Source: Bog-257 sp963834135 (GTDB taxonomy: Bacteria > Acidobacteriota > Terriglobia > Terriglobales > Acidobacteriaceae). From it: 64,000 bases of DNA. The notes below the pieces were generated by a model that saw only the letters and a list, made by a program, of their open reading frames with translations, was not told where the DNA came from and made no database searches. The first letter of the stretch is position 1, and every line of letters starts with the position of its first letter. The position numbers and the translations under genes are program-made. This document shows positions 55,618 through 64,000 of this stretch, one piece after another. The DNA lies in NCBI GenBank assembly GCA_963834135.1, contig CAWIAN010000012.1, positions 1-64,000 of the forward strand, read 5' to 3'.

Positions 55618-57123
55618 TTACTGAGTGTCGGGCTTCCGGCGGTTCGGCGGGATGTTGTCCAGATCGCCGCGCTCACGCATTGGGTGATCGGAGACGATGC
55701 CCGGAATCGGCTGTTCGCCTGCCGAGCTTACCGGCTGCTCCAGCATTTCCTCCAGGGTGTAGCCCCAGTCGCTGGTGTAGATGGCCTGGTGGAAAGTGCT
55801 GCCGGTTACGGCAGTAGCCAGCGCGTAGATGGGGAAGGCGCGGCCGCCGGCCGGGAAGACCGTCGCTACGTAATCCGCCACCATTCTGCCCGAGAAAGTA
55901 TTGGGCAGCCAGCTCAACTGCATCGGCGATCCCAGCGAGCGTCCCGGTGTCCAGGTCTGTCCGCTGTCAGAGCTGAGCGAGAATCCCGGGATCAACTGGC
56001 AGTTGTTCCCGCAATTCGAGACTGGGTAATAGTAGTAGGTCATACCCATGTGAATGTTGTTGCCCGAGGTGTTGGAGTCGATACCCATGCCGTTGATGAA
56101 GTGATCGACGCCGCTGCCGATGGGATCGAGCGGGATACGGACTTTCGCACTCCAGTGCACACCGTCGGTCGAGCTGCTGAAGACGATGTCGTTGGCCGAG
56201 CAACCGCTCTCAAAGCTGCAGTCGGGCCAGGAAAGATAGACCTTGCCGGAGCTGTCGATGGCGGAAGACGGAAGACCGGCGCTGCGCAGGCCGCCGGCTT
56301 CGCCGTGGCTGGGAGCGTTGGCGATGCTGACCGCCGCGTTCCAGGTGGAACCACCGTTGGTGGAGGTGAAGGACGACATGCCGCCGTTGAAGTCGGCGAA
56401 GGGCACGACCACAGTACCGTTGGGCTGCACCACGGGATTGCCGCCGATACCGTAATCGGTACCCGCGGTGTTCTTGGGCGTGCCCCAGGTGAGGCCGCCG
56501 TCGGTGGAAGTGCTCATGTAGAGCAGATCGCCTACATCAGGATTGTCCCACTCAACGTAGCAGTTGCCGTAGAACGGGCTGCTCGGCGAGTTGTCGCAAG
56601 TGATCCAGTTCTTGTCGGCATCCTGATTGGTGATGACGTAAATGGGATTGTCCCAGGTGACGCCGTTGGTGGAGCGGCTGACGGCCACGGTATCGTAGTT
56701 GTTGCCGATGGGCAGCGTGCAGATCAGCCACTTTCCGTACTTGGCGTTATAAGCTACCGCAGCGTCGCTGGCGGCGCTGTTCGGACCACCGCCCTCCCAC
56801 TGTGTCAGACCCGGCAGATATCCCTGGCTCCAGGAAATTCCGCTGTTCAGCGAAGTCGCCCAGCCGATGTCGGCGCCGCCGCCGCCTGAGATGCGAGCGA
56901 CCTGGAAAGCCGAAACAATCACTACCCCATGTACCGCCGCGCCGGGTTCAACCTCAGTCATATGCTGACTGGTTGGATTGGTGAAGCTGTCCTGGCTGAT
57001 CTGGCGGTAAACGCTCTGCGCACTGCTGGAAACAGCCGCACCGGTTCCTAAAACCAGACCCAATCCCAGAGAAAGTATCGTCCGGCTGCTGCCGCGACGA
57101 GAAAACAATTGCCATGATTTCAT
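55618..57123 (-). CDS. Secreted BNR/sialidase-fold protein
   Basis: 501 residues. Signal peptide: SRTILSLGLGLVLGTGAAVS. The rest is a six-bladed propeller with several BNR (Asp-box) motifs of the form S-x-D-x-G-x-T-W: 'STSTDGGLTWGTP', 'STNGGSTWNAAV', 'SSDSGQTWTPG', 'SSSTDGVHWSAK'. The catalytic Arg triad and Tyr/Glu of true sialidases are not obvious, so binding or a distant hydrolase role is equally possible. Ends with a charged, Arg-rich tail. Terminator follows. Confidence 0.8.
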   Translation of the reverse strand: MKSWQLFSRRGSSRTILSLGLGLVLGTGAAVSSSAQSVYRQISQDSFTNPTSQHMTEVEPGAAVHGVVIVSAFQVARISGGGGADIGWATSLNSGISWSQGYLPGLTQWEGGGPNSAASDAAVAYNAKYGKWLICTLPIGNNYDTVAVSRSTNGVTWDNPIYVITNQDADKNWITCDNSPSSPFYGNCYVEWDNPDVGDLLYMSTSTDGGLTWGTPKNTAGTDYGIGGNPVVQPNGTVVVPFADFNGGMSSFTSTNGGSTWNAAVSIANAPSHGEAGGLRSAGLPSSAIDSSGKVYLSWPDCSFESGCSANDIVFSSSTDGVHWSAKVRIPLDPIGSGVDHFINGMGIDSNTSGNNIHMGMTYYYYPVSNCGNNCQLIPGFSLSSDSGQTWTPGRSLGSPMQLSWLPNTFSGRMVADYVATVFPAGGRAFPIYALATAVTGSTFHQAIYTSDWGYTLEEMLEQPVSSAGEQPIPGIVSDHPMRERGDLDNIPPNRRKPDTQ

Positions 57124-57427
57124 CGAGAATTTCCTTCTTGGTCAAACTGGAGTTGACTAGGCAAAGAGTTGAATTTTGCGCTGGAGCGGAGGAGACGATG
57201 GCCACCGTCGAGGCGCTGAAATCGTAACGTGCTGAGTTACTCAATGTCAACGGAAACGATAGTAGATGGGATGGTTCGACGATTCTAGTTCTGTTTTTGA
57301 ACAACAGCGAGAATCCGCTAGTGACACTTCTTCGCTCGACCAGCGTGTGAGTGTCCGGGATTGGTCACCGATGACACACTTTTTCGCGTGCTACACTGCG
57401 AGGTTCTTTAGACAAGGGGAAGATTTC

Positions 57428-59113
57428 GTGCGACGCTCGCCTGTTCCGCTCCACTCTATCCTGTCTGCTCTTATTGTCCTCGTAGTATCGGGAGCGCCGG
57501 CCCTGGCGCAGCGTACCGTCACCCAGGACGCGGGCAGCGGACGCAAGTTCGTACTGCACTACAACGCTGCCGACCAGATCACCGAGACTGACACGCTCGG
57601 TCCCAACGGCGAACTGCTGGAGAAGGACACGCTGCAATACCGTCCCAACGCCTACACCGCCAATTCGCTGAAGACTTCGTACTGGCCGAACGGCAAGGCG
57701 CACAAGATCAGCGAGAACCAGTATGACGACAACTCGAACTACCTGAGCGAATACATCCAGGTGTTCGACGAGTCGGGCAAGCAGATCGGCGGACATCGAC
57801 TGACGCACGATCCCATCACCAATGTCTACCGCTGTGCCGAGTGGACCGTGGCGACGCAGAACTATGTCCCGCGCGAGTGTCCTGCCGGCGAGGAGTCTGA
57901 AGGCGCGCCGGAGACGGCGAAGAAGTTCACGCAGCAGGAAGTGACGCAGCAACTGGAGCGAGCACGGCAAGCGGCGATGTCCAAAAAGCCTGCTGCACCA
58001 ACCGCATCGCCTAACGCTGCGACCACGGTGCGAGAGGTCGGCTTCATTCTGCCGTCGCACGTTCGCCCGGGCGAACGCGTTTCAGGAAGCGTAGTGGACG
58101 ATCCCGCCGACTACGAGAATATGCCGCAGTTGATTGTGACCCGCTTTGCGCTGCCCTTTGGCGCAGGCCCGGCGGCTACGCTGGCCGGCTGGTCGGTGGA
58201 AATTTCCGGTGAGCCGCCGCAACCTGCCGATGGCACCATCGCACTTACGATTCCGCCGGGACAGGTGGAGCTCGCGGTTATGTTCCGCGCCCCCGACAAT
58301 GTGGGAGCTCCGGTGTCGCACGCTATCGCGATTCCGCGCGCCACTCGCGACAAGAGCAAAGCTGCCGAAGGATGGCTGGCGCCCGCGACCTGCGTGAAAA
58401 GCCAGATCTGCATGGTGCACGGCGAATTTACCGGCAACAGCAATAAGACCTTCGTTGCGATCGACAATCGTCCTGCCAGAGTTCTCGCCGAAACCACAAC
58501 GGCGGCTTACCTTGCGATACCGCCGGCGACCGACACGGGGCCGCGGCCCCTGGTGATCGCCGAAGGCCCGAAGGCGATCGCCTTTCCGATGGTGATCAGT
58601 GCAGCGAGCGCGCAGCCTGACACGCGCACCTTGAAGGCCGGCGAGCAACTGATCGTGTATCTCACCATCGATGGGCCCGAGGAAATTCCGGAAGCGGAAT
58701 GGCGTCCCGGCAACTTTCCGCCGTCGAATCTCGAACTGGCGCGCCAGCTCGTTCCCGGCTATCAGGCTCCGCGCGTGAACAAGAAGGAAGAACACGAAGC
58801 CGAAGAACGACGCGAGAAGGCTAAGGGCAAGACGGGTGAAGCTGCGGAGGAGAATGACGAAGGCGAAGGCGGCGAAGTCCTGCTGGTAGCGAAGGTCAGT
58901 TCTGCAGACGGGCTCACGTTCCGCGGCGCGAAGAATGGAACGTACGTATTTCGCCTGCACCACGACGGCTTCAAGATGGGCGATTTTAAATACAAGTTCG
59001 TGGTCGATGGCGTCAAGGGCGGCAGCTTTGCGGTGCAGCCGTATCTGATTCCGATGCTCGCTCCCCTACCGGGCCAGGAGTTTCCCATCAATCCCAACGC
59101 CACCGCGCGGTAG
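57428..59113 (+). CDS. Secreted hypothetical protein with coiled and acidic segments
   Basis: 561 residues from GTG 57428 (GGGGAAG upstream), giving a clean signal peptide: SILSALIVLVVSGAPALAQ. The open frame extends 5' without support. The first domain (30-170) has repeated 'GPNGELLEKDTLQYRPNAY' and 'WPNGKAHKISENQYDDNSNY', like MORN or toxin-related YD repeats. The middle (200-440) is all-beta with 'EVGFILPSHVRPGERVSGSV'. A charged run (about 485-520, Lys/Glu-rich) leads to a final beta domain. No catalytic motif. Divergent from the sialidase-fold gene. Confidence 0.72.
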   Translation: MRRSPVPLHSILSALIVLVVSGAPALAQRTVTQDAGSGRKFVLHYNAADQITETDTLGPNGELLEKDTLQYRPNAYTANSLKTSYWPNGKAHKISENQYDDNSNYLSEYIQVFDESGKQIGGHRLTHDPITNVYRCAEWTVATQNYVPRECPAGEESEGAPETAKKFTQQEVTQQLERARQAAMSKKPAAPTASPNAATTVREVGFILPSHVRPGERVSGSVVDDPADYENMPQLIVTRFALPFGAGPAATLAGWSVEISGEPPQPADGTIALTIPPGQVELAVMFRAPDNVGAPVSHAIAIPRATRDKSKAAEGWLAPATCVKSQICMVHGEFTGNSNKTFVAIDNRPARVLAETTTAAYLAIPPATDTGPRPLVIAEGPKAIAFPMVISAASAQPDTRTLKAGEQLIVYLTIDGPEEIPEAEWRPGNFPPSNLELARQLVPGYQAPRVNKKEEHEAEERREKAKGKTGEAAEENDEGEGGEVLLVAKVSSADGLTFRGAKNGTYVFRLHHDGFKMGDFKYKFVVDGVKGGSFAVQPYLIPMLAPLPGQEFPINPNATAR

Positions 59114-59273
59114 AAGTGGGTCGTGGATCGTGAATCGTGAAATTCTCCGGGCACCCCGGAATACCAACATTGTTTTCTGCTTGCTGAGGCGGAGACTCTG
59201 GTCTTAGGCTAGCAACCGAACCCCTCCGAGTCGCCGCTCCCCGCTCGGTCGATCACCCATTCCAAGGACTCCG

Positions 59274-60956
59274 ATGAAACGCCGCACTGCACCCGTCCCG
59301 CTGGTGGTTGGCCTGTTGCTTTCTCTGGCTTCACTTTACGCACAACAACCGTCCGCGCCAGAACAGCCCACCACAACGCTCACCACCACGACGGAACTCG
59401 TTCTTGTTCCCGTGCAGGTGAAGGGCGGCGACGGCAAGCCGATCCTCAACCTCAAGCAACAAGACTTCATCCTGAAGAGCGATGGCAAGGTGCAGCCCAT
59501 CAGCGTCTTCGAAGAATCGCAAGCGGCCGCGCCGAAGCCACCCAGCCCACAGCCTCCCCCGAATCCAACCCGGCTGATTTACTCCAGCGTGCCCGACGGC
59601 GGCATGCCGCAACAGTTGCTGATCATTGCCATTGACCTGGTTAACACGCCGTTTCTGGAGCAGGGGCGTGCCAAGCAACAACTTCTGAAATACCTGTCGG
59701 AAGATTTGCCGACGCAGCCCTTCGCCATGGTGGCCATCACAAGGTATGGCTTGCGGCAGATTCATTCCTTCACTTCCGATCCGTCAGCGTTGGCTGCGGC
59801 GCTGCGGCGTATGCAGGTCAGCACCTCCAAGGAAGAAGTGCAAGAAGTCACCCTCGACACTCTGGCAACCGGCGACCTGAATCAGTTGCAGCAGGCTTTC
59901 CAGGACTCCGAGGTTTACAGTGCGTACGCCACGAAGATCGCCGCCGAAGCGACACTCGCCGGACTGTCCCAGATCGCGCAGGCGTATGCCGGCGTGCCCG
60001 GACGCAAGTCGGTCATCTGGCTGACCGGCGGACTTCCCATGCTGCTGACCAATCCGATGACGGGTGGCGTGACGGGCGTGGACACGGACTTGATCGACCG
60101 CTTCCAGGACACCTTCAGCGCGCTCAATACCGCCAACATCGCGGTCTATTCGGTAAATCTCAATGGGCTGAACACCAGCCAGGCGAACTACGCTCGCGGC
60201 AACAGTTACGGTGGCAACAATCGCGGCGTGACCATCGGCGCCTCGCAAAATATCAACGGCAGCTATCGCGGTATGGGAGCGCCGATGGCTGACGATCCGA
60301 CCGAGGGCATCAAACTGCTGGCCAACAAGACTGGCGGGAAATGGTGTACGGCGATGACCGAGTTGAAGACCTGCATCGACCAGGCCGTGCAAGACAGCAC
60401 CAGCTATTATCTGCTGGGCTTTTATGTGCCACAGAACGATCGCAAAGCGGGTTGGCACAAGGTGGAAGTCAAGCTCGCCTCAGGACGCGATCAGGTGCAT
60501 TCGCGTCCCAACTATTACCTGGCGCCGCAAACTGCGCCCACCACCAAGCAGATTGGCACCCAGATCCGCGACGCCGCGGCCGCCAAGATTGGCTATACCG
60601 GATTTGCGTTCACCGTGGAGCGGCTTCCCGACGATGCTCCGGGTGCTGCGACGGCGAAGCTCCGGGTGCGTGTGCCGGTGAGCAGCGTGGTGACGCCGCC
60701 TCCGGATCAGAAGACGCTGGCCTACGATATTGCCGTGGTTCCCCTGACCGCGAATGGCGATGTGATCAACAACATCAAGTTCACGCACTTGAACTTCTCG
60801 CCCGAGCAGACCGAAAATTCCCTGGCCCACGGCTGGACGGTGAGCGAGCCATCCCCGCCGCTCGCGACCACCGCGGCCGTGAAGTACATCATCCGGGACA
60901 GCGCCAGTGGCCGCATAGGATCGGTGGTTGTGCCGCTTAACTCAGCGAAGAAGTAG
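59274..60956 (+). CDS. Acidobacterial VWFA-related protein
   Basis: 560 residues. Signal peptide (LVVGLLLSLASLYAQ), then 'VQVKGGDGKPILNLKQQDFI' leading to a von Willebrand A-like domain (about 110-320) with 'LLIIAIDLVNTPFLEQGRAK' in place of a perfect MIDAS. Ends with a beta domain after 'YYLLGFYVPQNDRKAGWHKV'. This is the VWFA-related family first named in Acidobacteria (TIGR03436), abundant in that phylum and one reason for the phylum call. Probably exported and engaged in surface protein interactions. Confidence 0.88.
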   Translation: MKRRTAPVPLVVGLLLSLASLYAQQPSAPEQPTTTLTTTTELVLVPVQVKGGDGKPILNLKQQDFILKSDGKVQPISVFEESQAAAPKPPSPQPPPNPTRLIYSSVPDGGMPQQLLIIAIDLVNTPFLEQGRAKQQLLKYLSEDLPTQPFAMVAITRYGLRQIHSFTSDPSALAAALRRMQVSTSKEEVQEVTLDTLATGDLNQLQQAFQDSEVYSAYATKIAAEATLAGLSQIAQAYAGVPGRKSVIWLTGGLPMLLTNPMTGGVTGVDTDLIDRFQDTFSALNTANIAVYSVNLNGLNTSQANYARGNSYGGNNRGVTIGASQNINGSYRGMGAPMADDPTEGIKLLANKTGGKWCTAMTELKTCIDQAVQDSTSYYLLGFYVPQNDRKAGWHKVEVKLASGRDQVHSRPNYYLAPQTAPTTKQIGTQIRDAAAAKIGYTGFAFTVERLPDDAPGAATAKLRVRVPVSSVVTPPPDQKTLAYDIAVVPLTANGDVINNIKFTHLNFSPEQTENSLAHGWTVSEPSPPLATTAAVKYIIRDSASGRIGSVVVPLNSAKK

Positions 60957-60997
60957 TGGCAGTTGGAGTCTTCTCTACTTACGTTTCGCGTGGTCCT

Positions 60998-61043
60998 GAC
61001 GGGTGCCCCAGGTCTGGAACACCGCGAGACCTGGGGCACCCGA
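60998..61043. repeat. GGGTGCCC palindromic repeat between converging genes
   Basis: gggtgccccaggtctgga and acaccgcgagacctggggca with cccg form a long interrupted palindrome. It lies between the stops of the VWFA-related gene (60956) and bcp (61045) and could terminate transcription from both sides. Confidence 0.75.
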
Positions 61044-61044
61044 A

Positions 61045-61509
61045 TTACTTCGTTGAAGCTTTCACGTGGGCCAGCACCTCTTCGGCGTGGCCTTCGGGCT
61101 TTACCGGCGAGAAAATGTGCGCGATCTTGCCTTCTGGCGAGATCAGAAAAGTGCTGCGCACGATCCCCATCACCTTCTTGCCATACATGTTTTTCTCTTT
61201 CAGCACGTCAAACTTCTGGGCGACTTCTTTTTTGTCGTCGGCCAGGAGGGTATACGGCAGGTCCTCGTTTTCCTTAAACTTGAGTTGGGCTTTGGGCGTG
61301 TCGGGCGAAATGCCCAGCACCACCAGTCCGGCCTTCTTCAGCTTGCTGTATGCGTCGCGGAACCCGCGCGCTTCAATGGTTCAGCCGGGCGTGTTGGCCT
61401 TGGGATAGAAGAAGAGAACGACGTACTGTCCGCGAAACTGCTTTAGCGAAACCGGGTTTCCGTTTTCGTCGGGCAGGGTAAAGTCGGGGGCTTTCGAGTT
61501 GATATTCAT
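61045..61509 (-). CDS. bcp: Peroxiredoxin Bcp with UGA (selenocysteine) at the active site
   Basis: From ATG 61509 the frame runs 154 residues to TAA at 61045, the normal Bcp length, with a single in-frame TGA at 61381-61383 (codon 43). The sequence reads YPKANTPG-U-TIEARGFRD. In Bcp proteins the residue after PG is the peroxidatic Cys, so UGA replaces exactly the catalytic residue. The resolving Cys five residues on is Arg here, so this would be a 1-Cys (1-Sec) type. The rest is canonical: 'VVLFFYPKANTPG', 'VVLGISPDTPKAQLKFKEN', 'VMGIVRSTFLISPEGKIAHI', 'VKPEGHAEEVLAHVK'. It reduces peroxides in the cytoplasm. Alternatives: a null mutation or a TGC/TGT misread. Confidence 0.75.
61352..61371 (-). 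promoter_or_regulatory. Candidate SECIS hairpin after the bcp UGA
   Basis: Nine bases after the UGA the mRNA can form GCG-CGCGG, loop GUU, CCGCG-A-CGC: eight base pairs with one bulged A. The loop starts with G and sits 18 nt after the UGA, within the spacing expected for bacterial SECIS elements. It is short, and the GC-rich coding sequence could give it by chance. Confidence 0.4.
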
Positions 61510-62914
61510 GACGCACTATCTATACCGCAATTCCGGGCGCCGGGCCATGCTGATGCTGCTGACGCTGGGGCTGCTTGTCCCGTTTTGCGCCGCGCAGGTT
61601 CTGCAGGACCACACGCACAACCAGCAGCCGCTGCCGACCAACGACACGAAGATCAACGCCAAGCCGAAGAAGCGTGGGCCGCGCGCGTTGGCGGTGGTGG
61701 AGTTTCTACCCGGCGGCAAGGCGCGTCTGGTTCCGGTGGCGCTCTGGATCGACGACCGTTATTACGACGCCAGCCTGTACGGCGCCAATCCCGAACCTAT
61801 GGCGCTGGAACCCGAGACGGTTTACGAAGCCACCAATTACGGCGAGCCCACCGGGCTGTTCACCATTCAGACGGCGGAGCAGGTGAAGGGCAACTGGGTG
61901 GCGATGGGCCAGTGGAAGCCCCACCTGGAGATGGACGAGAAGTTGGCCGAACAAAAGGCCAAGCAGCCCAAGCCCAAGCCAAAAGGTTACGACGTCAACA
62001 GCGATCGTCCGGTGTTGAAGCGGAGCGGCGACTCGTCGGCCTCATCGCAGGGTAGCAGTGGAAGTTCCAGCACGACGCAGAGCGCGCCGTCGGGCCCGAG
62101 CAATTCTTCCCCTGAGCCGCCCGACAGGCCAATTCTGAAGAAGCCCGAACCGCCTCCCGACGCGACTCCGGCGACCACGGCCGCAGCGTCATCTACTCCA
62201 AGCCCAACTCCCGCCAGCAGCGCTTCTCCTGATGAGGGCGATCCCAATCGTCCGGTACTGCGGCGCGGGCCCCAGCCGAAGCAGACAGTACAAGCGGCTT
62301 CTTCTGCGACAGGCAAGCCGGGGGTTGCGACGGCGGCCTCGTCAGCGAAGCCGGCGACGGCAGCGCCCGGCCAACACTCATATCCGGCTATCTCGGATGC
62401 GGGCGCTTACGAGACGCGCTCGCTCATGTACTCCATGGATTCGGCGGAGCGCAACAACAAGTCGCAGCAACTGCGCGCGCTGGCGATGGACGAGCTCGGC
62501 AAATTTATTGCCAAGCGCAAGACACCGGCGCTGCCAAAAGCGGCGACGATTTCCGATTACGATCTGCGCGCCTACGATCTGGACTTCAGCAACTCACCGA
62601 CTTTTGTGCTGACCGCAACGCTGCCGGTAGCGGGCGCGAAGGCGCTACGTGGTGGCGACTTCGAGTACTACGTGACCGTGGTGGCGCGTGAAGACATCAA
62701 CGGAGTTCCAATCAAAATCTTTGGCCTGGTCAGCGACAGCAATCATCTCGACGCCTTTCCGCGGCTGGAGGTGATCGATGCGGTGGATGCCGACGCGAAC
62801 GGGCGAGGCGACCTGCTCTTCCGCGACCACTCCGATAGTGGCATCAGCTACAGCCTCTATCGTGTCTATCCGTATGACATGCAGAAGGTCTTTGAGGGGG
62901 GTGCTCCGCTGTAG
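61508..62914 (+). CDS. Secreted Pro/Ser-rich hypothetical protein
   Basis: 468 residues from ATG 61508; its start codon overlaps the bcp start on the other strand (shared CATG). Signal peptide: RRAMLMLLTLGLLVPFCAAQ. First domain (30-150) includes 'ALAVVEFLPGGKARLVPVAL' and 'PTGLFTIQTAEQVKGNWVAM'. The middle (about 150-290) is Ser/Pro/Thr-rich with a repeated 'DRPVLKRSG', 'DRPILKKPE', 'NRPVLRRGP' motif. The C-terminal domain (300-468) is globular with 'YDLRAYDLDFSNSPTFVLTA'. Unknown function; likely surface-exposed. Confidence 0.72.
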   Translation: MTHYLYRNSGRRAMLMLLTLGLLVPFCAAQVLQDHTHNQQPLPTNDTKINAKPKKRGPRALAVVEFLPGGKARLVPVALWIDDRYYDASLYGANPEPMALEPETVYEATNYGEPTGLFTIQTAEQVKGNWVAMGQWKPHLEMDEKLAEQKAKQPKPKPKGYDVNSDRPVLKRSGDSSASSQGSSGSSSTTQSAPSGPSNSSPEPPDRPILKKPEPPPDATPATTAAASSTPSPTPASSASPDEGDPNRPVLRRGPQPKQTVQAASSATGKPGVATAASSAKPATAAPGQHSYPAISDAGAYETRSLMYSMDSAERNNKSQQLRALAMDELGKFIAKRKTPALPKAATISDYDLRAYDLDFSNSPTFVLTATLPVAGAKALRGGDFEYYVTVVAREDINGVPIKIFGLVSDSNHLDAFPRLEVIDAVDADANGRGDLLFRDHSDSGISYSLYRVYPYDMQKVFEGGAPL

Positions 62915-63485
62915 TCGGCAGGCACCTCCAACCCCCACCAAAGAACTAGGATTGTGCAAAACTCCCTAAGTAAGTTGCTGCTTGCTGGTTGGGTCGAAAA
63001 ATTGTCCAGCATTTGGACACTCCGCGTATACATCTGATTTCATTGCGAATGCAATGTGCCACGGCTGTAGGGCAGAGTGTGTAAATCACTGAAAAAAAGG
63101 AGCGCGCCAAGCTGCAGGTAACGTATTCCACAAAGTTTTCCACAGAGCTGAGGAATTCTTAAGTGCCAGCCAGCTAACCTCTTGTTTTCTCGAATCTTCC
63201 CAAAGCGAGACAGCGTGGGAGTCCCACAATGTGGGGCCTTCGTCCGCTGCTAAGAAACCTGTTGCAGCGAAATATCGGGAAGTGATGGCCTTCAGGCCAG
63301 CGACGCCTTACCCAGGACTTGGTCCTAGGCTAACAGCGAGACCAGCCCTTCGGGCTTCGGCCATCGATGATTCGAATGTCGAGTCGCTGGAAGAGCCGAG
63401 AATCTCCGAAGCGAACGAAGGATAAGGCCGCCAAAATTCGAATCCGACATTGCCAACTTTCTCGCGACACGGCAATCTGATAACC
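62915..63485. other. Intergenic region with palindromic repeat upstream of fpg
   Basis: About 570 bases without a supportable gene. It includes gatggccttcaggccagcg (63283-63301), then acccaggacttggtcctagg and cagcccttcgggcttcggcc (63308-63362), the same CTTCAG/CCCAGGA family as elsewhere. gtgggagtcccacaatgtgg (63213-63232) is a further palindrome. Open frames in the region are short and lack ribosome-binding sites. Confidence 0.5.
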
Positions 63486-64000
63486 ATGCCTGAGCTGCCC
63501 GACATTGAAGCGTACCTGGGAGCGCTGCGCGCACGAGTGTTGGGTGAGCGGCTCACGAAGATTCGCATCGCCAGCCCGTTTCTGTTGCGCACGGCCGAGC
63601 CGCCGCTTTCGGGCGTCGAAGGCCAGGTGGTCCGCGAGCTGCGGCGCGTCGGCAAGCGCATCGCCTTCGGTTTCGAGAACGATCTCTGGCTGGTGCTGCA
63701 CCTGATGATTGCCGGCCGCCTGCACTGGCGGCCTCTGGGCGCGAAGCTCGGCGGACGGCAGAACCTCGCGGCGTTCGACTTTCCGGATGGCTCCCTGGTG
63801 CTCACTGAGGCGGGCAGCAAGCGGCGAGCGTCGCTTCAGCTCGTGGCGGGAGAGGCGGCTCTCGATTCGATTGATCCGGGGGGCATCGATATTTTCTCCA
63901 GTGGCCTGGACGAGTTTCGCGCCGTCCTCACCTCGGAAAACCGTACGCTCAAGCGAGCGCTCACCGATCCGCGCTTTCTGAGCGGCATCGGCAACGCCTA
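63486..64000 (+). CDS. Formamidopyrimidine-DNA glycosylase family protein (partial)
   Basis: Starts at ATG 63486 and runs off the window end, 171 residues visible. The N-terminus MPELPDIEAYLGAL is the Fpg/Nei signature: Pro1 (after Met removal) is the catalytic Schiff-base residue and Glu2 the acid. 'LWLVLHLMIAGRLHW' and the helix-two-turn-helix start 'DPRFLSGIGNAY' follow at the right spacing. It removes oxidised purines or pyrimidines from DNA. The zinc finger expected at the C-terminus lies beyond the window. Confidence 0.88.
   Translation, partial: MPELPDIEAYLGALRARVLGERLTKIRIASPFLLRTAEPPLSGVEGQVVRELRRVGKRIAFGFENDLWLVLHLMIAGRLHWRPLGAKLGGRQNLAAFDFPDGSLVLTEAGSKRRASLQLVAGEAALDSIDPGGIDIFSSGLDEFRAVLTSENRTLKRALTDPRFLSGIGNA

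Noticed and set aside
55684..56889. 401-residue open frame opposite the sialidase-fold gene
   Set aside because: Antisense shadow with no signal peptide, motif or ribosome-binding site; the minus-strand gene has BNR motifs and a signal peptide.

Overview
The window looks like chromosomal DNA of an acidobacterium, probably from the Terriglobia (Koribacter/Terriglobus side of the phylum). This placement is inferred from gene content: a VWFA-related protein of the type named after Acidobacteria, two secreted proteins built of GloVer repeats, secreted PQQ-propeller and sialidase-fold proteins, and a GC-rich genome with many short palindromic intergenic repeats. No 16S comparison could be run.

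Layout. 1-6340: a small conserved ORF, then a complete rRNA operon on the minus strand (promoter near 6600, 16S, tRNA-Ile, tRNA-Ala, 23S, 5S, terminator). 7330-19614: housekeeping and secreted genes: a frameshifted GloVer protein, a cupin, a STAS protein fused to a receiver-like half, TatA and TatB-like proteins, an S41 protease homologue that lacks its catalytic Ser and Lys, a second GloVer protein, two tandem acyl carrier protein genes in front of fabF, and dtd. 19790-38923: a minus-strand block of about 19 kb made of phage-type genes: terminase, portal, prohead protease, scaffold-like protein, major capsid protein, connectors and tail proteins. No integrase, replication, lysis or tape-measure gene is visible. 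A HipA-like kinase with a DUF3037 partner sits between terminase and portal. A 1,501-residue spike-like protein with a Sec signal peptide and a dual-specificity phosphatase lie upstream. 39562-50070: an SDR oxidoreductase, a large uncharacterised protein, an acyltransferase 3, a PQQ-type propeller protein, a DUF4440-like protein and the Rel/SpoT ppGpp enzyme. 50186-64000: an epimerase, small proteins, lipB (frameshifted), a dehydrogenase E1-alpha, several secreted proteins, a bacterioferritin comigratory protein (Bcp) with an in-frame UGA exactly at the peroxidatic cysteine, and the start of an Fpg-type DNA glycosylase.

Three observations deserve most attention. (1) The Bcp gene (61045-61509) reads as a selenocysteine peroxiredoxin: all 154 residues are in frame, UGA replaces the catalytic Cys codon, and a short hairpin with a G-starting loop follows at a spacing compatible with a bacterial SECIS. 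(2) The phage-type island is compact, carries a kinase/DUF3037 module with its own terminator inside the head genes, and is headed by an apparently exported spike. It resembles a domesticated particle or gene-transfer-like element more than a complete prophage. (3) Short palindromic repeat families are scattered through the spacers, and one copy lies inside the E1-alpha reading frame.

Caution: three genes (7330-8581, 29232-30070, 52912-53725) carry one or two single-base frameshifts, so some indels may be sequence errors. All family assignments were made by reading motifs; no database search was possible.
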